Of a stretch of DNA of 6,055 nt, positions 1-5,531 are shown piece by piece; within the stretch, counting starts at the first letter, position 1; the number at the start of each line of letters is the position of its first letter. The translations under genes and the position numbers were made by a program. This stretch comes from Bacteroidota bacterium (GTDB taxonomy: Bacteria > Bacteroidota > Bacteroidia > Bacteroidales > PXBB01). The stretch lies in NCBI GenBank assembly GCA_022708385.1, contig JAKIYU010000164.1, positions 1 to 6,055 on the forward strand, read 5' to 3'. The notes beneath the pieces were generated by a model. That model did not search any database. It was not told the origin of the DNA and saw only the letters and a list, made by a program, of their open reading frames with translations.

Positions 1-395
1 ATTTCGTTGGTTTTAAGTTTGAGTAAAATGGGAACATTCAAATACTTGACGTTATACTTGCGGCTTTGTAAATAAAAAGGCACTGTATCTCCTTCGGGAA
101 AATACAATATCTTTGATGTATTTATATAGTCCACATTGCCACGGTTGTCATTAATCTCAACACCGGTAAGTAAACCATAATTTGGTGCAAAGTTAAACTC
201 AGCCATAAGCCCATATCCAAAATTAAGGGCAGCATTGCCATTTTTTAAATCTTTACTTTCCGTCTTTAAAAAAGAAATAGAGGGCACGGCTTTTAGACCA
301 AAGCTGAATGGTTTAAATTCGGAAGATTCCTGAGCGTTAATGAAAAGAGGTAAACAAAAAAATAAAGTTACTACGATGATTGCTATCTTTTTCAT
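1..395 (-). CDS. PorT-family outer-membrane beta-barrel protein, N-terminal part (runs off the left edge)
   Basis: This reading frame opens at the ATG at 395-393 on the minus strand and stays open to the window edge, giving about 131 residues. It begins with a clear signal peptide (MKKIAIIVVTLFF, hydrophobic core, probable cleavage after FINAQ near residue 22), so the product is exported. The mature part alternates as barrel strands do: FSFGLKAVPSISFL, then LNFGYGLMAEFNFAPNYGLLTGVEI, and finally KYLNVPILLKLKTNE. A YLxxPxLLKxK stretch about 100-130 residues in is typical of the Bacteroidota outer-membrane beta-barrel family that includes PorT (outer membrane protein beta-barrel domain). The family is large and most members have no assigned function, so I do not call this PorT itself. 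It is divergent from gldB. The C-terminal half lies outside the window. Family call fairly sure; specific role unknown. Confidence 0.8.
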   Translation of the reverse strand, partial: MKKIAIIVVTLFFCLPLFINAQESSEFKPFSFGLKAVPSISFLKTESKDLKNGNAALNFGYGLMAEFNFAPNYGLLTGVEINDNRGNVDYINTSKILYFPEGDTVPFYLQSRKYNVKYLNVPILLKLKTNE

Positions 396-406
396 ACTTT
401 TGATTT

Positions 407-414
407 TACTTTTG
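407..414 (+). promoter_or_regulatory. Candidate -7 element for gldB
   Basis: TACTTTTG matches TAnnTTTG and lies 49 bases before the gldB start. An identical TACTTTTG sits at 395-402, overlapping the start codon of the divergent barrel gene. The nearest upstream TTG (380-382) is 24 bases from the 407 element, longer than usual, and 12 from the 395 element, too short. AT-rich intergenic DNA yields such matches by chance, so confidence is low. Confidence 0.28.
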
Positions 415-438
415 TTTATACTGTTTTTAATTTGTATG

Positions 439-446
439 CAAATATA
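439..446 (-). promoter_or_regulatory. Candidate -7 element for the outer-membrane barrel gene
   Basis: Read on the minus strand this is TATATTTG, a perfect match to the Bacteroidota -7 consensus TAnnTTTG, followed by C. It lies 43 bases upstream of the barrel gene's ATG, leaving a 5' leader of roughly 35-40 bases. No TTG is seen at the usual -33 spacing (that region falls inside the first codons of gldB), so the call rests on one element. Confidence 0.4.
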
Positions 447-463
447 ATTTAAATTTTTAAGTA

Positions 464-1459
464 ATGTTTCGAAAAATAATTCCTCTTTTTTTGTTTTTAA
501 CTTTAATTAATATTTCCTGCCGGCATCATAACCCATTGGAAGTAGACCTCACAAAAGTTGAACCTCCGGATATCCATATAAAGCGATACGAAAAAGTGTT
601 GTTTGCCATTTCGAAAGACAGCATCAGGCAAGGGTTAAATAATTACCGTAGTGAATTTCCTTTTTTTATAGGAGACGCCATAGATACGCTTGATATAATT
701 AACCTTGCTAATTTTATAACCGACCCTACTGTCAGAAAGACTTATGATGATGTTGTTAAAATGTATCCCGATTTAGAGTCTATAGAAAAGGAACTCAATA
801 AGGCCTTGCATTATTTCAAATACTATTTTCCCGACATTAGAATTAAAGATGTTTACACATACATTTCAGGTTTTGATTTCGAGCACCCGGTAACTTTTAC
901 CGACAGTGTGTTTGTTATTGGAATAGATATGTATATGGGGAGTGGATATTTTTTCTATCCCATGCTGGGTATTCCCGAATACAAGACCTACAGGATGCGC
1001 AGGGAAAATATTACCGTTGATTGTATGAGCGAACTGGCGCGCCAGATAATACCCTTAAACAGCCTGCAGTTTAATTTTTTAGAACGCATGATTTACGAAG
1101 GTAAGCTGCTGTATTTTCTGGATATGACTATGCCCCTGACTGATGACACTTTGAAAATTGGATTTAAAGCATCTCAGCTTGAATGGTGCCAGAAGAACGA
1201 AAAAAACATCTGGGGCTTTTTTATGGGGCAGGATTTATTGTACAGCTCCGACCGTAAAGTCATTGCCCGTTTTATGGACGACGGGCCCTACACACCCTCT
1301 TTTGCCGCTGAATCGCCGGCACGCACCGGCGCCTATATTGGCTGGCAAATTATTAGGAGCTTTATGGAAAATACCGAAACAGCACCACCTAAGTTATTTG
1401 CAATAAACGATGCACAGGCCATACTTAAAAAATCGAAATACAAACCCAAAAATAAGTAA
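464..1459 (+). CDS. gldB: Gliding motility lipoprotein GldB
   Basis: The 331-residue product starts with a short basic and hydrophobic leader ending in LINISC, so Cys19 is the probable lipidated residue of a lipoprotein. The body follows the GldB pattern: an IKRYE segment near 39-43, YRSEFPFF near 61-68, KYYFPDI near 119-125, ISGFDF near 134-139, and VIGIDMYMG near 151-159. The C-terminal signature is the most diagnostic: WCQKNEKNIWGFF (241-253), LLYSSDRKVIARF (258-270), ESPARTGAYIGWQIIRSFM (283-301), and the terminal SKYKPK. Its length is close to known GldB proteins. GldB is a cell-envelope lipoprotein required for gliding in Flavobacterium johnsoniae; its biochemical role is unsettled. The ATG at 464 is chosen because it alone gives a complete lipoprotein signal. 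gldC, its neighbour in some flavobacteria, does not follow here. Confidence 0.9.
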   Translation: MFRKIIPLFLFLTLINISCRHHNPLEVDLTKVEPPDIHIKRYEKVLFAISKDSIRQGLNNYRSEFPFFIGDAIDTLDIINLANFITDPTVRKTYDDVVKMYPDLESIEKELNKALHYFKYYFPDIRIKDVYTYISGFDFEHPVTFTDSVFVIGIDMYMGSGYFFYPMLGIPEYKTYRMRRENITVDCMSELARQIIPLNSLQFNFLERMIYEGKLLYFLDMTMPLTDDTLKIGFKASQLEWCQKNEKNIWGFFMGQDLLYSSDRKVIARFMDDGPYTPSFAAESPARTGAYIGWQIIRSFMENTETAPPKLFAINDAQAILKKSKYKPKNK

Positions 1460-1610
1460 ACTAAAGTTCTAAATGTAAATTCAAACATTCAACAGCCTGC
1501 CTATCGGACTACATGTGGACTTTACAAACGGAAGATTAACCCAAAACCGATTGAATATAGTCCAAACGTCAATTACTCGTTTTAATATTTCAATTTGCTA
1601 TGATTTATTA

Positions 1611-1637
1611 CCAATGCCTTTTTAAAAAAGCCATTGG
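1611..1637. repeat. Imperfect inverted repeat (possible gldB terminator)
   Basis: The arms CCAATG-C-CTTTTT and AAAAAG-C-CATTGG are complementary except for one C-C mismatch, centred near 1624. An RNA hairpin is possible on either strand, but no U-tract follows the stem, so a terminator role is weak. It lies about 150 bases after the gldB stop. Confidence 0.45.
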
Positions 1638-1724
1638 TTCAGCCCTATCGGGGTTACCCTTATGGAAACATGAGTTCGTTTTTATAAAAACTTCTAATGA
1701 TTAATTCGGGATAAATGAAGTTGG

Positions 1725-1740
1725 GTTGTTTGAAAACAAC
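1725..1740. repeat. Short inverted repeat GTTGTTT-GA-AAACAAC
   Basis: Two perfect 7-base arms are separated by two bases. A spacer this short suits a dimeric protein-binding site better than an RNA hairpin, but nothing nearby identifies a regulator. Confidence 0.4.
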
Positions 1741-1775
1741 AATATATATAAGGCTGCTTTTTTTAAAATACAATA

Positions 1776-1797
1776 GCCCCTCAATAAATTGAGAGGC
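1776..1797. repeat. Imperfect inverted repeat
   Basis: GCC and CTCAAT on the left pair with ATTGAG and GGC on the right, with one C-A mismatch and a two-base centre. No T-run follows on the plus strand. It sits about 70 bases upstream of the first recognisable sensor-gene codons. Confidence 0.4.
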
Positions 1798-1865
1798 CTT
1801 GCAATTGCTGAGCCCGTAAACTCAACAATGCAATTATACAACAATAATTAACACAAATCAACTAT

Positions 1866-2396
1866 TTGCCAGATAACCATCATACATATATTTATTCAAC
1901 CGACAAGCTGTATCTCTATAACAACGATTACCCAAAAAATTTCGGCAATGTATATCATGCTTTGATAAGAAAAGTAAGCCTGAATGGAGATTCTGTAATT
2001 TTTAACGGCTCATTCTATAAAAAAGATGTCTCTTCTTCCAAGCGGATAGTTACTACTGAACAGTTGCCCAAATCGGTTTTGAATATCGATTATACTTATA
2101 ATAACATCCATTTTGAATGGTCTGCACCTTTCTTTGAAGCGGAAGAGGAAACCGAGTACAGTTATTTTTTGAAAAGCAATGACGAAGGCTGGTCAAACTG
2201 GAGTAAGCGCAGCGACAAGGAATACACCAACCTGTTTAAGGGCAGCTATGCTTTTCATGTTAAAGCGCGCAATATATACGGTACGGAAAGCCTAACGGCA
2301 ACCTATCGTTTTGTTATTCTTTCGCCATGGTACAGGACATTATGGGCGTATCTTGTTTATATAGCTCTTTTTTACTCCTTGTATGGGGTATTGTGA
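1866..2396 (+). pseudogene. Sensor/cyclase gene remnant, part 1: propeller end, Y_Y_Y domain and membrane helix
   Basis: This open frame (176 codons from a TTG) encodes the C-terminal end of a periplasmic sensor module. Residues 8-35 resemble the last strand of a regulator-type beta-propeller (TYIYSTDKLYLY, then YHALIRKV). Residues about 72-151 are a Y_Y_Y domain, with YSYFLKSNDEGWSNWS, KEYTNLFKGSYAFHVKARNIYG, and the closing PWYRTLWAYL that leads into a membrane helix. Homologues carry a long propeller before this point; here the frame is closed by a TAA at 1845-1847, so the gene is 5'-truncated and the TTG is not a convincing start. The frame ends at a TGA (2394-2396) inside the helix. Adding one T to the six-T run at 2368-2373 joins it to part 2 and gives ALFLLLVWGIVKLSVYRLQ, a normal helix. 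Restored through part 3, the remnant would be 473 residues. Confidence 0.78.
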
Positions 2397-3220
2397 AACT
2401 ATCGGTTTACCGCCTGCAAAAGATTAACGAAGCCTACGGAAAATACCTGCCCGGTTCATTTCTTAAGATGCTCGACAAACGCCGTGTAATTGATTTCCGT
2501 TTGGGAGATATGACCGAAAAGGAAATGACCATAATGTTTTCGGACATCCGCTCTTATACCAAGCTCAGCGAAAGCATGACACCACATGATAATTTCAGGT
2601 TCCTGGTACGATACCTGCGTCATATAGGGGAAGTTTTTCACAACAACAAGGGATTTCCCGTGCAATATTATGGCGATGGCGTTATGGCCATGTTTCATGG
2701 TAAAACAGATAATCCTGTGCAGGCCATTATCGATATGCACCGCAGGGTAGCAGAATATAGCGCAGAGCGCATTAAAAAAAGACGCTCTGAAATAAAAATC
2801 GGCATTGGTTTACATACCGGCAAAGTGATAATGGGTATCAGGGGCGATGCCTGGCGCTGGGAAGGGGGTATTGTTGGCGATGCTGTTAATATTGCATCGC
2901 GCATCAAGGGGTTAACCAAAATCTTTGGTGCTGCTACTGTAATTTTCGAAGATGTTTATAACAAAATCGAGAAACCGCAGTTGTTTCATTTCCGGTTTCT
3001 GGGTAAGGTAAAATTAAAAGGTAAAAACCAAACTATTAAAGTATATGAACTTTTAGATGGTTTACCCGAGGATGTTTTTAAACTTAAAATGCAGATAATA
3101 AACGATTTTAATAAGGCCACAGGATTGTTCGATAACGAAAAATTTGATGAAGCCCTGGCACTTTTTGAACAAATTTGTACCGTTTATGACGACCTACCTC
3201 GAAGTATTATATCAATGTAA
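2327..3220 (+). pseudogene. Sensor/cyclase gene remnant, part 2: class III adenylate/guanylate cyclase domain
   Basis: The true continuation enters this frame at about 2374; the ATG at 2327 overlaps part 1 in another frame and is probably not used. After the membrane helix and linker (YRLQKINEAYGKYLPGSFLKML, then VIDFRLGD) comes a class III cyclase domain. Visible catalytic features are the first metal-binding Asp in FSDIRSYT (codon 2543-2545), the second in YYGDGVMAMF (2675-2677), and the transition-state Asn and Arg in VNIASR (2888-2890 and 2900-2902). The purine-selecting positions are unusual: Gln (2663-2665) where Lys is expected, and Gly (2867-2869) where Asp or Thr is expected. The domain closes with FRFLGKVKLKGKNQTIKVYELLDG. 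It would make a cyclic nucleotide in response to a periplasmic signal, if ever expressed intact. The frame ends early at 3218-3220. Confidence 0.82.
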
Positions 3221-3285
3221 TTAACAGCATTAAAGAAAAACCTCAATGCCATTTCGATGGCGCACTGGTAATTGATATTAAGTAA
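3202..3285 (+). pseudogene. Sensor/cyclase gene remnant, part 3: C-terminal tail in a third frame
   Basis: The part 2 frame changes from DDLP to RSIISM and a stop at 3218-3220. Adding one T next to the T at 3199 gives DLPSKYYINVINSIKEKP, then QCHFDGALVIDIK and a stop at 3283-3285. YY and a final DGA-type strand are a plausible end for the tetratricopeptide-like helix pair that follows the cyclase domain (FNKATGLFDNEKFDEALALFEQI). This is the second shift of the same direction in the gene. A UUCG-loop hairpin, GCCAT-TTCG-ATGGC at 3248-3261, lies in this tail. Confidence 0.65.
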
Positions 3286-3290
3286 GGTTT

Positions 3291-5078
3291 TTATTTAAGA
3301 ATTACAAATTTCTGTAACCCTGTACTATTAATCCCAACAGCTTTAATACAATATAATCCGTTTTTTAAGTCTGCAAGCGAAAGGGAGTTTTGCCCCATAT
3401 TCAATTTGGCAGAGAGAATGAGTTTCTGAGTCATATCGTATATAAATATTGTGCAACTCTCTTTTAAAAAGATCTCAATTTTTTCATTAACAGGATTTGG
3501 ATAAATAGAAAAATCGATGTTTTTACCCATATAATCATCAGAGCTTACAGTAACTAATTTGATGGTATTACTGCGAGATGCAGTATTTAAAAGTTTATTC
3601 TTAGCTGAGCTGCTGCAACTAAAACCTAAAGCATCAATACGCCAGTTGCCATTGGGGTAATTTGAAAAGAGCGGGTCGGTGGCCAATAAGCCCGAAGGGG
3701 TAACAATTATTTGCCAGTTTCCGGTGTTGTCGTTATCTCTTAAAAGAGCGTATCCCAAAACGGGATTAGTTTGTCCCGATTCAATGGTATAAGCATTCCA
3801 TGTAAAATTAGAGAAGTTTTGCTGCACAAACATTGTTTGATGATAAGGACTTTTTTCGCTTAAAATGCCACAAGTATCGCGAATGGCAATTTTATAGAAC
3901 CAAGAGGAGTAAAGCGGGCTGCCTGCATTAGGCCCGCCAATTTGAGATAAAGTATCTATAAAAACGCCAGGAGAATTGGCCGGTAGGCTGCCAATTTGTA
4001 AATAATTTGAAGACAAGGCATCTTTTCTATAAACATAGAAAGAATCAACATTTGGGTATAAAGATTCATCCCAGTAAATTATATTATATTTATAATTTGT
4101 TGCACTATCAGTTGACACCATGCAAATATGAGGTGCGGGAACATTACAACTGGGGTCATATTTCCACATGTCATCAGTGGTGCTACCTGTTATAGTGCCT
4201 GTGCCAACAAAAGCTTCGTTTCCGATAGTGAAAGCAATAGAACGATAACGAGGGGTGCCAGGAAAAGGAGAAATAGGTGACCATGTATTGGTACTTTGAT
4301 CCCAGCTCCAAAAATCCGAAGTAAAATTATGTCCGTTACCCAGATAGGCTTTGTTACCTATAGAAAAGGCGATAGCTCTATGCATAGGGGTACCGGGATA
4401 ATTGGCTTTTTGTGTCCATGTATCAGTCGGTTGGTCATATTCCCAAAGGTCGTTATAAAAAGTACCCATAGCATCTCCGCCGGTAGCAATATAGGCTTTA
4501 TTTCCTATAGTGAAGCTCACTGCACCGTAACGTACAGGGCCCGGCAAATCGTTTTTTTGTGTCCAAGAATTCATAATAGGGTCATATTCGTAAAAATCTT
4601 TAAAAGCATACCCACTGTTAAGGCCACCACCTACATAACCTTTACCATTTAATGCAAAACCTACCGCAATAGCACGCCCTCCAATAGGTGAGCCTGTGCT
4701 ATCTGTAGCGCCAAACCCTGCTTTTTGTGTCCATACATTTGTCAATGGGTCGTACATCCAAAAATCATTCAGTTCAGTAAAACCGTTACCTAAGCCCGCG
4801 TAAATTTTATCGTTTATAGTAAAACAAACAGGGTCATTTCTGATATCGCCTCCTATATTAGCCTTCTGTGTCCATGTGTCCGTTAAAGGGTTGTATTCCC
4901 AGAATTGTGTCGTTCCACCTTTAATTGCATAACCTTTATTAAGAGCAGCGGTAGCAGCGCCCATGCTTGAATTTCCACCACCAAAGTCAGAAACTGAACT
5001 CCAGATGCCTTGAGCACTTAATATGTGAGTGATTGTCGTTAATAAAAAAACAGTTAAAACAAATTCAATTCTTTTCAT
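3291..5078 (-). CDS. Secreted Kelch-propeller protein with T9SS type A sorting domain
   Basis: The 595-residue product has a signal peptide (MKRIEFVLTVFLLTTITHILSAQ, cleavage near residue 23). Residues about 24-312 form a Kelch beta-propeller with six repeats, each with an aromatic-x-Y/W-D/N...W signature: WEYNPLTDTW (60-69), WMYDPLTNVW (107-116), YEYDPIMNSW (163-172), WEYDQPTDTW (212-221), WSWDQSTNTW (257-266) and WKYDPSCN (305-312). The N-terminal GIWSSVSDF strand probably closes the last blade, giving six blades. Residues about 317-510 hold a fibronectin-like region (YWDESLYPNVDSFYVYRKD, then WFYKIAIRDTCG). Residues about 524-595 are a type A sorting domain (SIYPNPVNEKIEIF, YDMTQKLI, LKNGLYCIKAV, QKFVILK). 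T9SS would move it across the outer membrane and either release it or attach it to the surface. No catalytic motif is seen; a binding or adhesion role is inference. It converges on the cyclase remnant with a 5-base gap. Confidence 0.92.
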   Translation of the reverse strand: MKRIEFVLTVFLLTTITHILSAQGIWSSVSDFGGGNSSMGAATAALNKGYAIKGGTTQFWEYNPLTDTWTQKANIGGDIRNDPVCFTINDKIYAGLGNGFTELNDFWMYDPLTNVWTQKAGFGATDSTGSPIGGRAIAVGFALNGKGYVGGGLNSGYAFKDFYEYDPIMNSWTQKNDLPGPVRYGAVSFTIGNKAYIATGGDAMGTFYNDLWEYDQPTDTWTQKANYPGTPMHRAIAFSIGNKAYLGNGHNFTSDFWSWDQSTNTWSPISPFPGTPRYRSIAFTIGNEAFVGTGTITGSTTDDMWKYDPSCNVPAPHICMVSTDSATNYKYNIIYWDESLYPNVDSFYVYRKDALSSNYLQIGSLPANSPGVFIDTLSQIGGPNAGSPLYSSWFYKIAIRDTCGILSEKSPYHQTMFVQQNFSNFTWNAYTIESGQTNPVLGYALLRDNDNTGNWQIIVTPSGLLATDPLFSNYPNGNWRIDALGFSCSSSAKNKLLNTASRSNTIKLVTVSSDDYMGKNIDFSIYPNPVNEKIEIFLKESCTIFIYDMTQKLILSAKLNMGQNSLSLADLKNGLYCIKAVGINSTGLQKFVILK

Positions 5079-5219
5079 AATAATTAATATTTTGATTTAA
5101 AATTAATTTGGAAAGTAATATTTACGTAAAAATACATTATTTTTTTTAATTTCTCTGTTTTTACATTTAAATTTTGTATTGTTTAACTGCAACCCCGAGC
5201 TCGCAGATATTGAAGGTAA

Positions 5220-5301
5220 GTTGTGAATTAGTCTCATTTGCTTGCCCTGAGTGCAGCTGCAGGCTTAGTCGAAGGGTATCTTTGACATCTGATAAACACC
5301 A
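5220..5301 (+). repeat. Promoter-like repeat, copy 1, interrupted
   Basis: The left part (5220-5239) matches 5331-5350 at 18 of 20 bases. The right part (5276-5301) is identical over 26 bases to 5352-5377 and includes TATCTTTG. Between the two parts lie 36 bases that copy 2 replaces with a single T. The TTG at 5221-5223 and the -7 element at 5277-5284 are therefore 53 bases apart, too far to act as one promoter. Confidence 0.85.
5245..5276. repeat. Palindromic insertion inside repeat copy 1
   Basis: The outer bases CCCT (5245-5248) and AGGG (5273-5276) are complementary, CTGAG (5247-5251) can pair with CTTAG (5264-5268) using one G-T wobble, and the centre TGCAGCTGCA (5252-5261) is a perfect 10-base palindrome. 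Only the outer or the inner register can form fully at once. The CCCTGAG...TCGAAGGG outline resembles short dispersed intergenic palindromes I recall from many bacterial genomes; the window alone cannot prove that. Confidence 0.55.
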
Positions 5302-5317
5302 TTTCGTACCACGTGTT
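5301..5317. repeat. Possible degenerate intergenic copy of the transposase-gene palindrome
   Basis: It matches 13 of 17 positions of the gene-strand palindrome at 5949-5933, including an unbroken TCGTACCACG. It lies between promoter-repeat copies 1 and 2. The match is short, so this is tentative. Confidence 0.3.
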
Positions 5318-5330
5318 AGAACAAAGTTGC

Positions 5331-5377
5331 GTTGTGAATTGGTTTCATTTTGTATCTTTGACATCTGATAAACACCA
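5331..5377 (+). repeat. Promoter-like repeat, copy 2, intact
   Basis: This copy joins the 20-base left part and the 26-base right part of the repeat with one T between them. It carries the complete promoter and the first bases of the candidate small RNA. Similarity to copy 1 ends sharply at 5377. Confidence 0.85.
5332..5360 (+). promoter_or_regulatory. Bacteroidota-type promoter for the small RNA
   Basis: TTG at 5332-5334, an 18-base spacer and TATCTTTG at 5353-5360 fit the TTG...TAnnTTTG pattern used by the primary sigma factor of this phylum. Transcription would start at about 5364-5368, within ATCTGATAA. A strong terminator in the same direction lies about 100 bases on. Confidence 0.6.
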
Positions 5378-5478
5378 GACCATGACTTAAAAACCTGAAA
5401 ACGTTGCAGTTATGTCGAAGATTTGAAAAAAAAGTTGTTTTATCAGCACAACCGGTCCCGGCGACCGGTTTTTTTTTT
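5366..5478 (+). ncRNA. Candidate small RNA of about 113 nt, unassigned, possibly 6S-like
   Basis: A plausible promoter and a strong intrinsic terminator bracket about 113 bases with no credible reading frame. The predicted 5' end, CTGATAAA (5365-5372), pairs perfectly with TTTATCAG (5439-5446) directly before the terminator hairpin, closing the molecule. Inside, GAC-T-TAA (5384-5390) can pair with TTA-T-GTC (5410-5416), with an inner AAC(C)TG/CAGTT extension, while the 3' side holds the mostly unpaired AAGATTTGAAAAAAAA. A closing stem around a large internal loop that holds a -7-like AAGATTTG recalls 6S RNA, and a flavobacterial 6S family is known. I cannot confirm membership by eye. Alternatives are a trans-acting sRNA or an inert repeat. 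Confidence 0.5.
5450..5478 (+). terminator. Intrinsic terminator of the small RNA
   Basis: AACCGGTC (5450-5457) and GACCGGTT (5463-5470) form a perfect 8-bp stem around CCGGC. Ten T's (5469-5478) overlap and follow the stem. On the opposite strand no T-run follows the hairpin, so it terminates plus-strand transcription and not the transposase gene. Confidence 0.88.
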
Positions 5479-5498
5479 GTATTGTGACATTCTGATAA
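5478..5498 (+). repeat. Degenerate third copy of the promoter-like repeat
   Basis: The 21 bases TGTAT...CTGATAA align with 5351-5371 of copy 2 at 19 of 22 columns, allowing one gap on each side. The -7 element is not preserved (TATTGTGA). It begins at the last T of the terminator, so related sequence flanks the small RNA on both sides. Chance similarity is possible. Confidence 0.4.
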
Positions 5499-5531
5499 TA
5501 CTGTCGTTATAAGGATAAAGATTAAAAATCA

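Larger units (their letters stand above)
1460..1865. other. Gene-free stretch between gldB and the broken sensor gene
   Basis: About 400 AT-rich bases with no frame on either strand that I recognise. The longest open plus-strand stretch, about 48 codons around 1476-1622, has no start context or family signature. It contains three short inverted repeats (1611-1637, 1725-1740, 1776-1797) and no clear intrinsic terminator for gldB. The missing N-terminal propeller of the sensor gene would be expected here, but no propeller motifs (LPxNxV, DxxGxxWxGT) are visible in any plus frame. It has therefore been deleted or replaced rather than merely frameshifted. Confidence 0.6.
5079..5531. other. Repeat-bearing intergenic region
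   Basis: This 453-base region separates the Kelch gene's 5' end from the transposase gene's 3' end. Bases 5079-5219 are AT-rich and should hold the Kelch promoter, but I see no clean TAnnTTTG element there on the minus strand. Bases 5220-5500 hold the promoter-like repeats, a palindromic insertion and the candidate small RNA listed separately. Open frames of about 65 codons exist on both strands over 5167-5368. They mirror each other across the repeats and show no protein-like composition. Confidence 0.6.

Noticed and set aside
1158..1406. 82-codon plus-strand open frame inside gldB
   Set aside because: It lies wholly within the conserved GldB C-terminal signature in another frame and has no family features.
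2364..2396. Programmed -1 ribosomal frameshift joining sensor and cyclase
   Set aside because: The in-frame heptamer T-TTT-TAC would need tRNA-Tyr to re-pair on TTA, no stimulatory structure is evident, and a second, unrelated shift exists at the 3' end of the same gene.
2456..2919. Two minus-strand open frames (2456-2740 and 2695-2919)
   Set aside because: They are antisense to the conserved cyclase domain and only mirror its codon pattern.
3248..3261. UUCG hairpin as a terminator between the convergent genes
   Set aside because: The stem is only 5 bp, no T-run follows, and it falls within the restored coding tail of the cyclase remnant.
4007..4652. Plus-strand open frames (4007-4195 and 4296-4652) antisense to the Kelch gene
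   Set aside because: They arise from the repeated Kelch codons on the opposite strand; no signal, motif or start context.
5167..5368. Overlapping open frames of about 65 codons on both strands
   Set aside because: They span the duplicated promoter modules and share repeated segments such as CELVSF, which are translations of the DNA repeat rather than protein domains.
5220..5500. CRISPR array
   Set aside because: There are only two good copies and one poor copy, the spacings are unequal (76 and 126 bases), and the repeat unit is a promoter; no cas gene is present.
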